Source: Ctenosaura bakeri (Eukaryota > Chordata > Lepidosauria > Squamata > Iguanidae). From it: a stretch of 64,000 nucleotides of DNA. Below are positions 10,561 through 21,774 of this stretch, in pieces (position 1 is the stretch's first letter; each line of letters begins with the position of its first letter). A program made the translations under genes and the position numbers. The notes below the pieces were generated by a model. The model did no database searches. It was given only the letters and a program-made list of their open reading frames with translations, and was not told the origin of the DNA. The stretch is from the NCBI GenBank assembly GCA_948474755.1, contig CAOLHI010000078.1, positions 1 to 64,000 of the forward strand, read 5' to 3'.

Positions 10561-12639
10561 GTTTCATTCACAACATCTTAACGTATGTGTAATTTATGTA
10601 ATTATATTAATGTCTTTATTTAAAATTAAACCACCCTTTTATGACTGATACAGATTTCAAAATGGGTTTGTATCCCAAACAGAAACCAACCCAAAATAAA
10701 ACATCATAAACTTCATGCCATAAAACTAAAAGAAGCAAAATAGCTCCAATTCAACCAGCTAAAAAGCAAATAAGCAATATTAAACTATACATAAATTAAA
10801 ATGCCTACATATAACTTTGCCATACTTTAGGCTGAACGTTTACTGAGAATGAATCACATACACAACTCTGTCAAAGACAGCCTGGATAGGCAAAGGTGGT
10901 AAGGTTTGAGCAATCAAGGCCATTTGGTCATCTAGTAATAAGGTTGGGTTGGAATGCCAAAGCATCCTAAAATTGTACATCTGCTTTTTCAAGGAGTACC
11001 TTTTAATTACATATATACTAATCTCCCACACCGAGAAAGGACAGGTTACTTACCTGTAACTGTGTTTCTTCAAGTGGACTTCTATGAAGTCACACAAATG
11101 GGTTTACACACCTGCGCAAAACAGCATTCGGAACCTTCTTGAAACCTAGGAGTAGGCATTTTGGCAGTTGACCCCCTCCCCCATCCTCTTAGAGAATATA
11201 AGGCCCCTCCCTGTATAACAGTCAGTTACTCCACCACTGGAGTAGCAGCGTGGAAACCAATCACCCTGCAGGACATAATGTCGGCAGGACAGGTGGGGGT
11301 GTGTGACTTCACAGAAGACCACTCGAAGAAACGCAGGTAAGCAACCTGTCCTTCTTCTTCGTGGTCTTTGTGAATCACACAAATGGGAGATTAGCAAGCT
11401 GTCCTGTTTGGAGGAGGGAATGTCATGCTTAAAAATTCCTTTTACTATCATCATACGTATCAACAATTACATTTTGAATTATTTTTTGTCCTTTATTTTA
11501 TATATATATTTCAATAAACTGTAGCACTATCTTCACCATGCCAATAAATTAAAATTTATTTATGCCAAGGACTCATTTCTACATTCATTTTCAATTTTTG
11601 ATTTTTTTTTTCCATCACAGAAGAAAATAAAACTGCTCTCCCTAATACTGCATCATTTCTTGCTCTATTATCTACCCTATAAAGAGAAATAAATGTCATT
11701 GGTTCTGACCATTGATCAGCTTTGCATATGCCATTCATTGCACACCATGGAAAGAAAACAACTAATGCAATCATAGAGCTTGTCGAACGGGCCCTTACAG
11801 AAACTGGAAAGTATATTTATTTATTTATTCCTTTCTGTGACAAACCAGATTCCCACTGCTTTGGAACACAATAAAAAACAAGCAACCTTTGTGTTTTACT
11901 AATGGAAGCATTATGTTCTCCATAAAAACAGTAATGAACATCTAGCATCAAGGCAATGCAATCTTTTCTCCAAATCAGTTACTGGGTTTCCATGTATGCA
12001 GGTAGTACGATGTCCTGGTTCAATGAAATTATGACTCCACCTTAGGTCGAAGAGTAATATCTGGCCTTAAAAACAACTTCCCTTTATGCAAACACAAGTA
12101 TGGTGCATCCATTCTAAATGCACATAATTTGCTGACTCTCTTAGCATAGGTTTTGCCACTAGAAAAATAAAATCTCCAAAGAGAACAATCGGAAATCACA
12201 GTTTGTCAGTGATTTAAAGGATTTACGTGTAAGTTGTAACAGTACTACATTCAAAAACTCACCCCAGTACTGGTAGTCATACTGGGAGGTGTAAATGTTT
12301 ATAACCCGGAGAAAAACTCTTAATTGTAGGGTCCATAAAACTAGAAAGTTTTCCTTGTTGCTGAAGATATCAGAAAAATGCTGACAAACAACACTTTACC
12401 TACCAACAAGATAGATCTTCTGCGAAAAACAATATATGCACAGTACCGCATAATTGGAAATCGATCCCGTTGTCCTTTAAGCAGGAACAAGACTTCTCCA
12501 TTGTAGGCAAATCATTTAGACGTGGGAGGTTTGTGAACAGCCAAAAGCATTTGTTTTTCTTTTTTCTTGAAAGCTGAGGTGACCTCGTACCAGAATGTGA
12601 GCGCCTGCTGTGAGACCTGGGAGGCAAAGGTGGTGTCCT

Positions 12640-13020
12640 TTATCAACACCTCGTCCAAGTTAGTTCCACAAACTCATGTTGCTGGGATCTTGACTGTCTG
12701 ACCTCAGGGGATCTCGACTCTCGGCCCCGTGTTATGGACCCCACAGAAAGTATAGGTGAGGAATCCATGATCTCCCCTTCAGAAGCTGCACAGACTTCTT
12801 CCATCTCGCTAGATGGTACCATGTCTCTATTCACATCTTGGACAGTCATGCAATGTGCATTCCCTGCGGCAGAACTCAGTACTGTTGGAGATGGGGATCA
12901 AATTGAAGCAGGAAGACTAGGCTGCTCTAACTTTTTTAATTTCTTTGATGGTCCTTCATGTGAAGAGTCCTTCAACCTCCTCTTCTTCTTTTTGTCTTCT
13001 GTTTTCTGTTAGGAACACTA
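12640..13020 (-). pseudogene. DIRS gag fragment in copy C
   Basis: The minus strand encodes VPSSEMEEVCAASEGEIMDS and then SPILSVGS, closely matching LPSSEIEDICVPSEGEIMES and SPILSMGS of the copy E gag (about 33725-33830). Upstream is a Lys-rich segment in a different frame. In this copy the gag piece lies directly next to a YR remnant with RT/RNase H missing, evidence of deletion or rearrangement. No product is expected. Confidence 0.7.
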
Positions 13021-14016
13021 TAGCTTGTTGTCTTTTGTTTTCAAATAGATTCAACACAGTACCTTCCATTGGAGGAATATGTTACTTATTCCAATCTCCT
13101 TCAACCTTAATCTGTGGCAAGACAAATATGTTCTATTGAGTGCACCTGTCAAAACGTTTTCTATCCCTGGAAGATGAACTGCGGAGTGGATGATCTTCTT
13201 CGAGAAGCAGAAATGAACTGCAGACATCAGTAACACACGTGACCAAGTCCCTCTTTATTTATTGATATGGTATATCACTATTGTGAATATGCAGGATGAG
13301 TCCTAAGTGCACATCACTCACTCGTCCTTCTGGCTCAGGTTATTGCTAGCAAAAACATTGTTTTCCATGACAGCAAGTTAATGTCACACTTTGCCACAAG
13401 TTCAAATGGCCTGCGAGTCAACCACATTATCAAGAAGTTCAAGTCCCAACCTGGTACAGGAGGTTGGGCTGGAAGGTGTAAACGCTTATAAGCTTATAAA
13501 AGTATCTCAATCATAGGGTCCAGAAACAAGGATGGTCTTACTTCTTGTTGTAAATGCCAGGAAATTGCTGCCGCATAACACAGCATTGATGGGAATGATA
13601 GCCTGTCAAATACCAACAAGGCGAGGAACAAGAAGATATCCATGGTACCGCAGGTCCGTCGGTCAATATCATTATCTCATAGATAAGCACAAAAATTTCT
13701 CCCATTTATATGCATATGATCTCAACATTGAAGGTTTGGGTGCAGCCAAAAGAATTCTCCATATCGGACATGTGAATTCCTTTACTTCAATAGGGGAAAA
13801 ACTGACCAAGTCTTAAACTCGCGACCAAAAGGTCCGCAGCGTCAGGCCCTGATCACTCAACCATCCTGGCAGTTCCATACCATCAATCATAGAGACTGAA
13901 TGTCGGGATGGAGGAGAGTATCAAAGTGGATACTCAGTAGGTCTGGTCTGTAGGGAAGCATCGTATGCCTTTGGACATTTGAAGAAGTAGTGCAAACCAA
14001 ATATTTTATTTTATGT

Positions 14017-14025
14017 TACTACTAC

Positions 14026-14057
<32 letters not shown>
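14017..14057. repeat. (TAC)n then (TTC)n microsatellite
   Basis: A pure TAC run grades into a TTC/CTT run of about ten units inside DIRS copy C. Confidence 0.95.
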
Positions 14058-14058
<1 letters not shown>

Positions 14059-14660
14059 TTTAATTTACTTTTCAGATGATGCAATGATGAGCTAGTTATC
14101 AATATACAGAAACAGAATGATACCTTTCCGTTGCAAGTAAGCTGCTACCGCTGACAAGCATTTGGTGAATACCCCTGGTACTGTACTTATATCAGAGGGG
14201 AGGAGTCTGAACCAATAAGCCTGATATCCTATTAAAAGGCTAAAATCTATTCAACATAGGCATCATCAATATCAAGGTTACAATTCGAAACAGTTTCCTC
14301 CGTATACAATGTCTGACACCTCTGAGGTCCAGTATAGGGTGAGGGCCACCGTCTTTTTTCGACACCAGGATGCTAAGAATGTTGTAAGCAGAAGCAATAT
14401 TGGTATCTACTGTGGTTTGATGTCAGAACCATGCTCGATGTTGATATCTAAATAAATCAATGATAGGAATCTGTTTGAAAAGGTATCGTCCTTTGGTTGT
14501 CAAAACTTTATGCTTAGGTTGATCCTGTTATCTTTTTTTTTTTTTAGATCTTGCAGGTGGTGACTTTCTCAAGGAGTGTTGTTGAGGAGTTGTTTGCCTT
14601 TGCTGTCATGTAGGCAACAGCTCAACACTCTCTTTGTTCCAATTTACCATCAGTACTATC

Positions 14661-15705
14661 TGTTGGGGCCTCTGGCCCGACTGGCCCCCCTGGCGGCGGT
14701 TCAGAAGCCGCTGCGGATGCAGCCCTCGGCCTGGAGGACGGCCCGGGCGATCCCCGGGATGCCGCTGCTGCTGGGAAAGGCCTCCCGGAGGCCGTGGAGG
14801 CCTCCGTCGCCGAGGAGGGCCGCCCGGACGCCGTCGCCGCCGAGGAGGCCGTTGTGGACGCGGCCCCTGGCCTGGAGGACAGCCCGGGCGATCCCTGGGA
14901 CGCCGCGGAGGCCGCCGCTGCCGAGAAAGGCCGCCCGGAGGCCGTTGCCGCTGAGGAGGGCCGCCCGGACGCCGTCGCCGCCGAGGAGGCCGCTGCGGAT
15001 GCGGCTCCCGGCCCGGAGGACAGCCCGGGCAATCCCCTGGATGCCGCGGAGGCCGCTGCCACTGGGAAAGGCCGCCAGGAGGCCGCGGAGGCCTCCGCCG
15101 CCGAGGAGGGCCGCCTGGACGCCGTCGCCACTGAGGAAGAGCGTCCGAGCGGCCTGCCGGGGTGGGCAGGACCCAGGCCCCCGTCTGGGGCACCGCCCAC
15201 CTGCGGCCCCGATCCGGAGGAGGCTGCTGACCCTCCTCCCACGTTCCAGCAGCGGCGGCAGGTCAAGGAGGCCACCCGCCGCTCCCGACAGCTGCTGGAG
15301 CGGCGGCTGCAGGCTGTCAGCTCACAGCTGGCTGAGGGCTCACAGCTGTGAGCCCGGCTAAGGGTTTGCAGCTGCAAGTCAGCGGTCAGATTGGCTGCCG
15401 CCAGCCCTGGAGGCCTTTAAGGCCAGCAAGAGGCAGCGGCAGGCACGGAGCAACAATAGTTGGCCCTCCGTGGGAAGTCCGTCCGAGCCTGGTTCCAGCC
15501 GTGCCTGTTCTGTCCGTACCTTCGTCCGGAGACTCTGCCAGCCCCACCTTCTGCCAGCCCTGGGTGAAGTAACCCTTTCTTTACTTTTGTTATTCCTGCT
15601 GCAAGGACTCTTTGTGTTTGCCTTAGACTGCTGGCAGGGGCCTCCACAGCCAAGACTCCTGTGACTCCAGACCCTCCCCTGCTCGACCCCAGCCTGCTGC
15701 CAACA
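14661..15705 (+). mobile_element. GC-rich insert with coding-like VNTR, possible solo LTR or captured sequence
   Basis: The segment is sharply more GC-rich than its DIRS surroundings. It begins TGTTGGGGCC and ends TGCCAACA, so it has LTR-like TG..CA ends with matching TGTTGG/CCAACA, but the flanks (CTATC and CTTCC) do not form a clean target duplication. Internally a degenerate unit of about 42-46 codons repeats: AEEGRPDAV, DAAPGLEDSPGDPWDAAEAA and EKGRPEAV recur three times. The plus-strand frame stays open from before 14700 to 15351 and ends in a basic helix-like tail, RRQVKEATRRSRQLLERRLQ. It could be a solo LTR, a gag fragment or a retroposed exon. I do not recognise a family. Confidence 0.45.
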
Positions 15706-15729
15706 CTTCCACTGAATAGGCCAGTTGAA

Positions 15730-16665
15730 TCACAAGATAAGTAGAGCGTAGGTACTAACCATAGGTATCAAGTGTAGGTACCAGGTCTAGGTATCAAGTG
15801 TACGCACCAGTCTAGGTACCAAGCCTAGGAATCAAACCTAGGTATTGAGCCTAGATACCGAGTCCAGGCACCAAGCTTAGGCACCGAGCTCAGGTATTCA
15901 ATTTAGGTATCCAGCTTACGTATTATGACTCTAGCCTAGTTATCAAGAGTCTTAGAGCTGCCCGTTCACTAGCTCTTCTTGCTGAAGTTACAGCTACTAG
16001 AAGAACAGTTTTCCAAGATAGTAACCTCATGTCCTTCGATCAACTCTAGGGAGCTGTCTCCCTGTACAAATGACTTGTACTGGATACACAGACAATCTAG
16101 GTACCAAAGGGAGTATGCAAAAAGCCACCATTGTTATTGAGACGAAACAGAAAAACAACTTCACATTCTGAGGTAGAAATCTAAATCTCTGATACTGATG
16201 TGTCGGGAGGTGTTGCCAGCAACATCTAGAGGACAACGTGTGATGTAGATTCAGAGCAAATTCACTAGCCTAGGTACAGAGCCTAAGTTTCAAGTGTAGG
16301 TATCCAGTCTAGGTACCATGCCCAGGTATCCAGCCTAGGCATCAAGTGTCGGTATTGAGCCTAGGTATCAAGAGTCCAGGTATCCAGCCTAGGTACGCAG
16401 CCCAGGCACTGTGCTTAGGTATCAAAGCTAGATATCAAGGCCAGGCACCAGGCCCAGGCATAAAGTCCAGATACCAGTCCTAGGCACCAATGTCAGGTAT
16501 CATGGTGGTACAGTATCATACTATCAAGAATTGACCGTATGGTAGTGTTGACAATGCACCAAGCTCGGGCACTCAGAATAGATACCAAATGCAGGTATCA
16601 AGCTTAGGTACAAAACCTAGATATGAAGCCTAGGTACCAAGCCTAGATAGCAAGCCTAGATATCA
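15730..16665. repeat. Degenerate 13-bp satellite interleaved with YR scrap
   Basis: A unit close to AAGCCTAGGTATC repeats in tandem over about 15730-15955, 16263-16510 and 16560-16665, with many substitutions. Between the first two blocks, 15953-16040 matches part of the YR coding region of copy E (31025-31110). The unit contains CCTAGG, and adjacent units create GGTACC words like the many GGTACCGA words of the copy E gag, so it may have grown from DIRS gag sequence. Confidence 0.8.
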
Positions 16666-16968
16666 TGGTAGTATACATCATTGTCGATACCGAGAGTCGA
16701 TGGTATCATCTTCTTGAGATCGACAATACCGTGAAGGTAGAGGGGTTGACTGCAGACCGCTTCTATGAGAATGGCAACACCGTCAACAGTAGAACCCATG
16801 GAAGGGAGTGTAGACAGATGGTACCAATTGGTAAGAGAGCTGATGGTGAATGGTCCTTCAAGACTCAGCCATTCCGTGGATTGCTATCAGTACCGGAAAT
16901 TGCCTTGGGTGCACTGCTGTTGAAGAAGCAGTGAACAAGCACCCTCGGTGCTATAAATTGCCTTAGAA

Positions 16969-17803
16969 CAGTGGTTCTCAACCTTCCTAATGCCGCAACC
17001 CTTTAATACAGTTCCTCATGTTGTGGTGACCCCCAACCATAAAATTATTTATTTATTATTTACAATGCCCCCCCCCCCCCGGCAAAGGCCGCCTCGCCGG
17101 CCAGGAATGAGAGAGGGGGGCAGGCAGGGAGGGAAAGAGGAGCCGCACATCTCCCCTGGGAAAAAATTCTGAGAACCCCCCGGGCTCTGCTTCTGCTTCG
17201 CTCTTGTTTCTGCTGGGGGGGCAGCCCCCTGGCCCTTCCACAGCGCCCCCCTCCATGGCGAGTGGGGCAGGGGCCGTGGCAAGGAGGGGGGCAAGCTGGC
17301 CCATCAGATGGGAGGTTCTCTCGGTAGCGGAGAAGGGGAGTGATTTCAGTCCCTTCTGAACAGGGGGCAGGAGGACATTTGTGCACCACCACTCCTGCTA
17401 TGGTGACACTGTGGCCACACATGCTCCTGCCAAAGGGGGCAGGAGGATGCGAGCGCATGGCTCGCGCTTGCGCTAAACCACTCCTGGGCCTTTTCCGCAT
17501 GTTTCCTTATCGCGGAGATGGGGGGTGCCGTTCGCGCAAGCAGGTTCTTGCGCGAGGCACTCTCTTCGCTGCTCCTTCGTCTCGCAGCTGGCTTCCTGGT
17601 CGCTTGATTGCCACTCCCCTTCCTTCCGCAGTGCAGCCTACCCAGGCCAAAGAGGGCAGGAGGACGCAAGCGCGTGGCCCACCGAGGAGGGAATGGAGCC
17701 TAAGACCATTGGAAATACGTATTTTCTGATGGTCTTAGGCGACCCCTGTGAAAGGGTTGTTCGACCCCCAAAGGGGTAGCGACCCACAGGTTGAGAACTG
17801 CTG
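16969..17803. mobile_element. SPIN-type hAT transposon (Space Invader), non-autonomous
   Basis: The ends are CAGTGGTTCTCAACCT and AGGTTGAGAACTGCTG, inverted with two mismatches. The subterminal phrases TAATGCCGCAACCCTTTAA, GTTCCTCATGTTGTGG, GGCGACCCCTGTGAAAGGG and TTCGACCCCCAAAGGGG are those I know from SPIN elements. The target duplication CCTTAGAA is perfect (16961-16968 and 17804-17811). Near the right end (17700-17738) lies the TAAGACCAT...ATGGTCTTA palindrome also seen in SPIN. The middle, about 17067-17695, is GC-rich and unlike known SPIN sequence; it encodes no transposase. Confidence 0.9.
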
Positions 17804-18868
17804 CCTTAGAAGTACTGCTATTACAGACGTGGTGGGGAAGGGTGTGACCGGAACGGCGTCATTGAAGGCATTGGTTTTACTAGAGCAGAGCCTGAAGTAG
17901 CTGCTCTGTTATGCATCGTGTGCAGGAGTTGATGATGACAGCAAGATCGTGCAATGTGACCCTCTGAGAGGCAGCTGGCACTCAAGTCCATCAATATCCA
18001 AGATCTTGCCTCCGCACAAAAAGCAGAGTTTAAAGACCACTGCCAAGGCCATCCACAGAAGAATTCTGATCATAGAGAAGGAGATATAGCTTCCTCAGTT
18101 ATAACAAGAGGAAGATTCTGCACCACTCCTGGAGAAGAACAGGTTTGCTTGCTCCTTTCAGCGATGATTCCTCCTGTGAGGGATCATTCAATTTCCTTTT
18201 TCACAAAGTAGGAGGCTGATGTTTACTCTCAGTCCCTTTCTGAGAGGACACTGGCAATGCCTCATCTCAAACTCATAGTATCATGTCGATTTTGGAGGAA
18301 GATAATGACAAGTGGGCCTGGAATGGGAGAGCTTTATAGTCTTCCCCCACAAAAAAGCCATTAACGAGTCACTCTATTTCATCTAATTTGTGGGGTAAGC
18401 AGTTGACAGTGCCCACAAAAACCGACGTTAAGGCCCCTTCCCAAGCAAAGGAGGCATTTAGAACGGCCACCCTTTTTTCCCTCCACATGACAAACAACTT
18501 TCAAAAGAGGTAGTTGCTGTACAACTCCTCAATCGATTAAATGGAAGCCAAACCAGTAGACAAAAAGGGAAGTTGAATGTTAGAAACAACCACTGAAATG
18601 CCAAGAAAAATGTAAGCATTTAGTCAAATCTTGTTTAAAGAATCCATTAAATCAATCTGAAAGCTAGAGGAAGGCTCCTTTGATGCTGCTACCATGGTAG
18701 AAGAAAAGGAACTGACCGTTATACAGGGAGGGGCCTTATATTCCCTAGGAGGATGGGGGAGGGATCAACTGCCAAAATGCCTACTTCTAGGTTTTGAGAA
18801 GGTTCCAAATGCTGTTTCGCAAAGGTGCATAAACCCATTTGTGTGATTCAGAGAGACCACGAAGAAGA

Positions 18869-19687
18869 GCCATCTCTTACAGCTTTGCCCAAAGCCTGCA
18901 ATGTATTTCATATATTCTCAGAAAAATATAAGTCCCTTCTCTGTATCCTACATTAGTACATAAAAATTCTTAATGGCCTTCCTATCAATTTCTATCCTTA
19001 AGAAAATAAATAAACTATACGTAATAGAAAAGTGCTGAAAGTTGATAAGCTACTAGATAGATGCTAACTTTCCCTTTGTATCTCCACACAACATGCTTTG
19101 GCAGTTTCTGTAGGACGAATATCCCTATAGAAACACTGTTTTGCTCATGGATTGTGTTCTTTCAGTGTTTAAACAGATCCGGGGCCCAATCTTTTGCCAG
19201 GGGCTTCACAGACTGCCCACAATGCCAAAACATGGGGGAGGGGAGGAATCAAAATCAGAAGTGGCAAGAAGTTCACCTCTGATTTGAAAGATGGGAATTC
19301 TGAAATGTTAAATAGTACAGTAGGACCATGCAATCCATTTGAAAGGTGAAGCTATTTCTAGAGGAGTGGTAATTCACATTTTCTTCTTCTTGGGGAGGAG
19401 GCAAAAAAAAAAAAAAAGGTCTAGAGAGTCAGGAGGGGTTGAGGACTCCCAAAACAGTCTTCAATGGCTGCCTGCTACACACCAGAAGTAATGATGTGCC
19501 CCATGCAAGGGAGAATGGGCCTCGGCCCTCTACAGCTGCCCACATGTCATACATGTATGCAACTGCATAACAAAAAAATTAAAACATATTATTTGGCATA
19601 TTAAGATGCTTCTATTAGATTGTTTGTAAAATATACTATGAGTGCAACAAGTAGTTATGACAAAAACAAAACAAACAAAATACTTAC
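18869..19687. other. Intron sequence, nothing recognised
   Basis: Ordinary intron between DIRS copy C and the exon at 19688. It contains a poly-A run near 19405-19420 and a TTTGCCAGGGGCTTCAC stretch, but no frame or repeat I can name. Confidence 0.6.
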
Positions 19688-19807
19688 TTGCTTTGAACAT
19701 ATCAAGGATGCCATGATGCACATATGTGGTGTTAGAAACAACTTCAGTCTCATAATTAAAACAGCAAGAATAGTAAAAAAGATAAGCTGCAATGCTTGGT
19801 ATATTAT
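19688..19807 (-). CDS. DPY19L1: DPY19L1 coding exon, 120 nt, two membrane segments
   Basis: The exon encodes 40 residues beginning IIYQALQLIFFT and ending SLICSKQ. It contains ILAVLIMRLKLFLTPHMC, a near-identical match to the conserved MRLKLFLTPHMCVMASLICS block of DPY19L1. The acceptor TTCACAG lies at 19808 and up; the donor is a duplicated GTAAGTAAGTA. Both boundaries are phase 0. The block predicts two hydrophobic spans separated by the RLK turn. It is one of the two strongest identifiers of the gene. Confidence 0.96.
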
Positions 19808-21480
19808 CTGTGAACAAGCAAGGGGGTATAAGAAAACAATTGCTTATTAAAAGAGTTGCCTTATAAACAGTAGACAAGCATGCTTAACATTTTCCTTCAA
19901 TGTTTCTCCGAAAAGTCCCATATTTTTAAATATTAATCCTCTTCCCAATTTTTTCATGGCCAAGGTAGAAGAAACAAGGAAACAAGAACTTTTCAGAAGC
20001 AGAATTGACAGAAATGGAAGAGCCAAGTGGTATGAATCCCTGATGTAATTGCTATATCTTGCTATTTTAACTAAATTATTGAATTGAATTTGGTTGGATA
20101 CAGAAAAAAAACCTGGTATCTCAGGAGTGCATTTTCATGTTAATGTATATGACGAATACACACCCTGTTTTAGAGAACTCAGATGCTTCTGGGGCTGCAT
20201 CCTCTAAATAGAAGGCCTGTATACGCATATAGCGATATGTATAGTGATTTGCACATAAACTGTGTTGTGTTCTGAGGTTTATTTAAATATATGATGGCTT
20301 ACAACAGCTGTATAACCATGCATAAAGCAAAACAGCATTGTTATTAAAAGCAATATCAAATATGCAATATGCAATATTATGCAAAAATGTCAGTTCAGTT
20401 GTTCAGTTGTCCAGTTGTCCCCATCCCCCATTTCTTGAACAAAAATAATGATTAAAAAAAATCAAGCAATATAGCTATGCATGTCTTAATGACAAACCTA
20501 TGAGAAAAACTATGCTAGAGGAAGCTGCTTCACCAGGTTGTGGAATACAGATATGCAAAATAAGTAAAACGCAAAACCACTAACGCATGCTGCTTTTAAA
20601 CAATCCACAATCAAAGCAAGAATTTTGTTAGCAAAATAATACACTGACACTTATCTTAAAGGTTTACACTGTGATGACGTGACTGAAGCATTGACAGGTG
20701 GGGGCTGTTTCCCTAAATTGCCCAGAAGAGGCAACGGTATATAAAAATCAAATTGTTCCACCTCTAATTCCTTTTGCAGCCTGGCATAAACCAGGTTATG
20801 AAGAATGACTCGGTAAAGCAGACCACTGTCACTATTGAGAGGAAGAAAAGGAGGCAACAACCCTCCAAGAGAAAACTGACCAAAACAGTTCTATTACTGC
20901 TAAAAAGGCAAATAAATGGGTCTTAGAGCACATCTGCCCTGAACAATTCCTGCAGGCCAAAATTACTAAACTGGAGTTATTGTAATTTGGACATACCATG
21001 ATATTTTGTGATTCACTTGAAAAGATTATAATGCTGAAAGGAAGCAAGAAAAGAAGACGACTATATTACAGGTAGATAGACTCAAGCAAGCAAGCTATGG
21101 TCCTGAGTCTGCAAATCCTTAGCAGAGCTGTTCAAAATGGGGTGCCCAAGAGGTCTTCCATTCACAGTGTCACTAGACATTGAAGCCAACTTGATGGCAA
21201 TTAACAACAAATCCTCAAAGAGATATACAGAAGAGAAGGAAGTTATGAACATAATTATTTACAGAGGAAAAAGACTTCCATCAGCCACAGCTGTGTCTGG
21301 GGCTAAAAGCTTTGACACATCATGCTTTTCAACAAGTACCAACTGATCTTTTGAAGGTGCTCTGGAGGCATCCAAAGTATGGGACTTGCCTAACCTGATT
21401 CTGAGTACAAAAAGATCTGTGGCTGATCTATTGAAAGACTGCTGAGTTGCAACTGCAGGAGTCAGCAGCTGCACAGTACT
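19808..21480. other. Intron sequence, nothing recognised
   Basis: AT-rich intron upstream of the exon at 19688-19807. A frame at 20651-20860 (minus) is open but has no recognisable motif. The part after about 20880 may be very old DIRS sequence, since it leads into the YR relic that follows. Confidence 0.5.
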
Positions 21481-21675
21481 TCAACAGAGGCAAATATGGT
21501 CATGTCTGCTAAAGGTACTATGGCTGGCACAAGTAACTGCCTTGCAAATCTCTTGAAAAAAGGAGGAGCACAAATAGAAAGGGCTGCAGAAATGGTGGCT
21601 ACCCTCATGAAGTATGCAGTGGTGTTCTTTGGTTGAGAAAGGCAAACTAAACCATATATAAGTGCTTGCACACAC
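21481..21675 (-). pseudogene. Relic of a DIRS tyrosine recombinase C terminus
   Basis: The minus strand reads FQEICKAVTCASHSTFSRHD, aligning with LEEICKAAKWLQPLTFISHY of copy E and EVCKAATYTHQSTVICHY of copy F1, including the position of the catalytic Tyr, here Asp. It lies just outside DIRS copy H and belongs to a different, older insertion. Boundaries outside this segment are not visible. Confidence 0.5.
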
Positions 21676-21774
21676 TTGGTATATTTTACTTAATGAAATA
21701 GAGTGAAAGAAAATGAAAGTGAATCAGACTGTCTAATTACTTTTGTCTGATTAGTGTAGATTTTGATTGTGATA

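Larger units (their letters stand above)
11040..18868 (-). mobile_element. DIRS-type retrotransposon copy C (family 1), rearranged mosaic
   Basis: Both ends match copies D and E: the left end begins GACAGGTTACTTACC and the right end finishes GAGAGACCACGAAGAAG, with GGAACTGACCGTTA and GGAGGGGCCTTATATTCCC in the right inverted repeat. An internal complementary region lies at about 11290-11395. The content is out of normal order. Reading the element sense (high to low coordinate): gag leader (18430-16660), satellite with a YR scrap (16665-15730), GC-rich insert (15705-14661), RT (about 14480-14060, with FLYID in place of YLDD), YR N-terminal part (13800-13300), RNase H tail (SAVHLPGIENVL, about 13180), gag piece (13020-12640), then a second YR (12395-11556) ending EPMTFISLYRVD. 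It therefore holds at least two partial copies. A SPIN transposon splits it at 16969. Confidence 0.8.

Noticed and set aside
13826..13880. tRNA-like stretch with CGCGACC and GGTCCGCAGCG words
   Set aside because: No cloverleaf with proper acceptor and T arms can be drawn; it lies within DIRS copy C.
14606..15377. Long minus-strand frames opposite the GC-rich insert as genes
   Set aside because: They mirror the GC-rich plus-strand repeat; openness on several frames at once reflects base composition.
15730..16665. CRISPR-like array of short repeats
   Set aside because: The 13-bp units are directly adjacent with no unique spacers, they are highly degenerate, and the context is vertebrate.
20651..20860. 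69-codon minus-strand frame as an extra host exon
   Set aside because: The DPY19L1 exons on either side (28408 and 19688) already join in frame, and no family similarity was seen.
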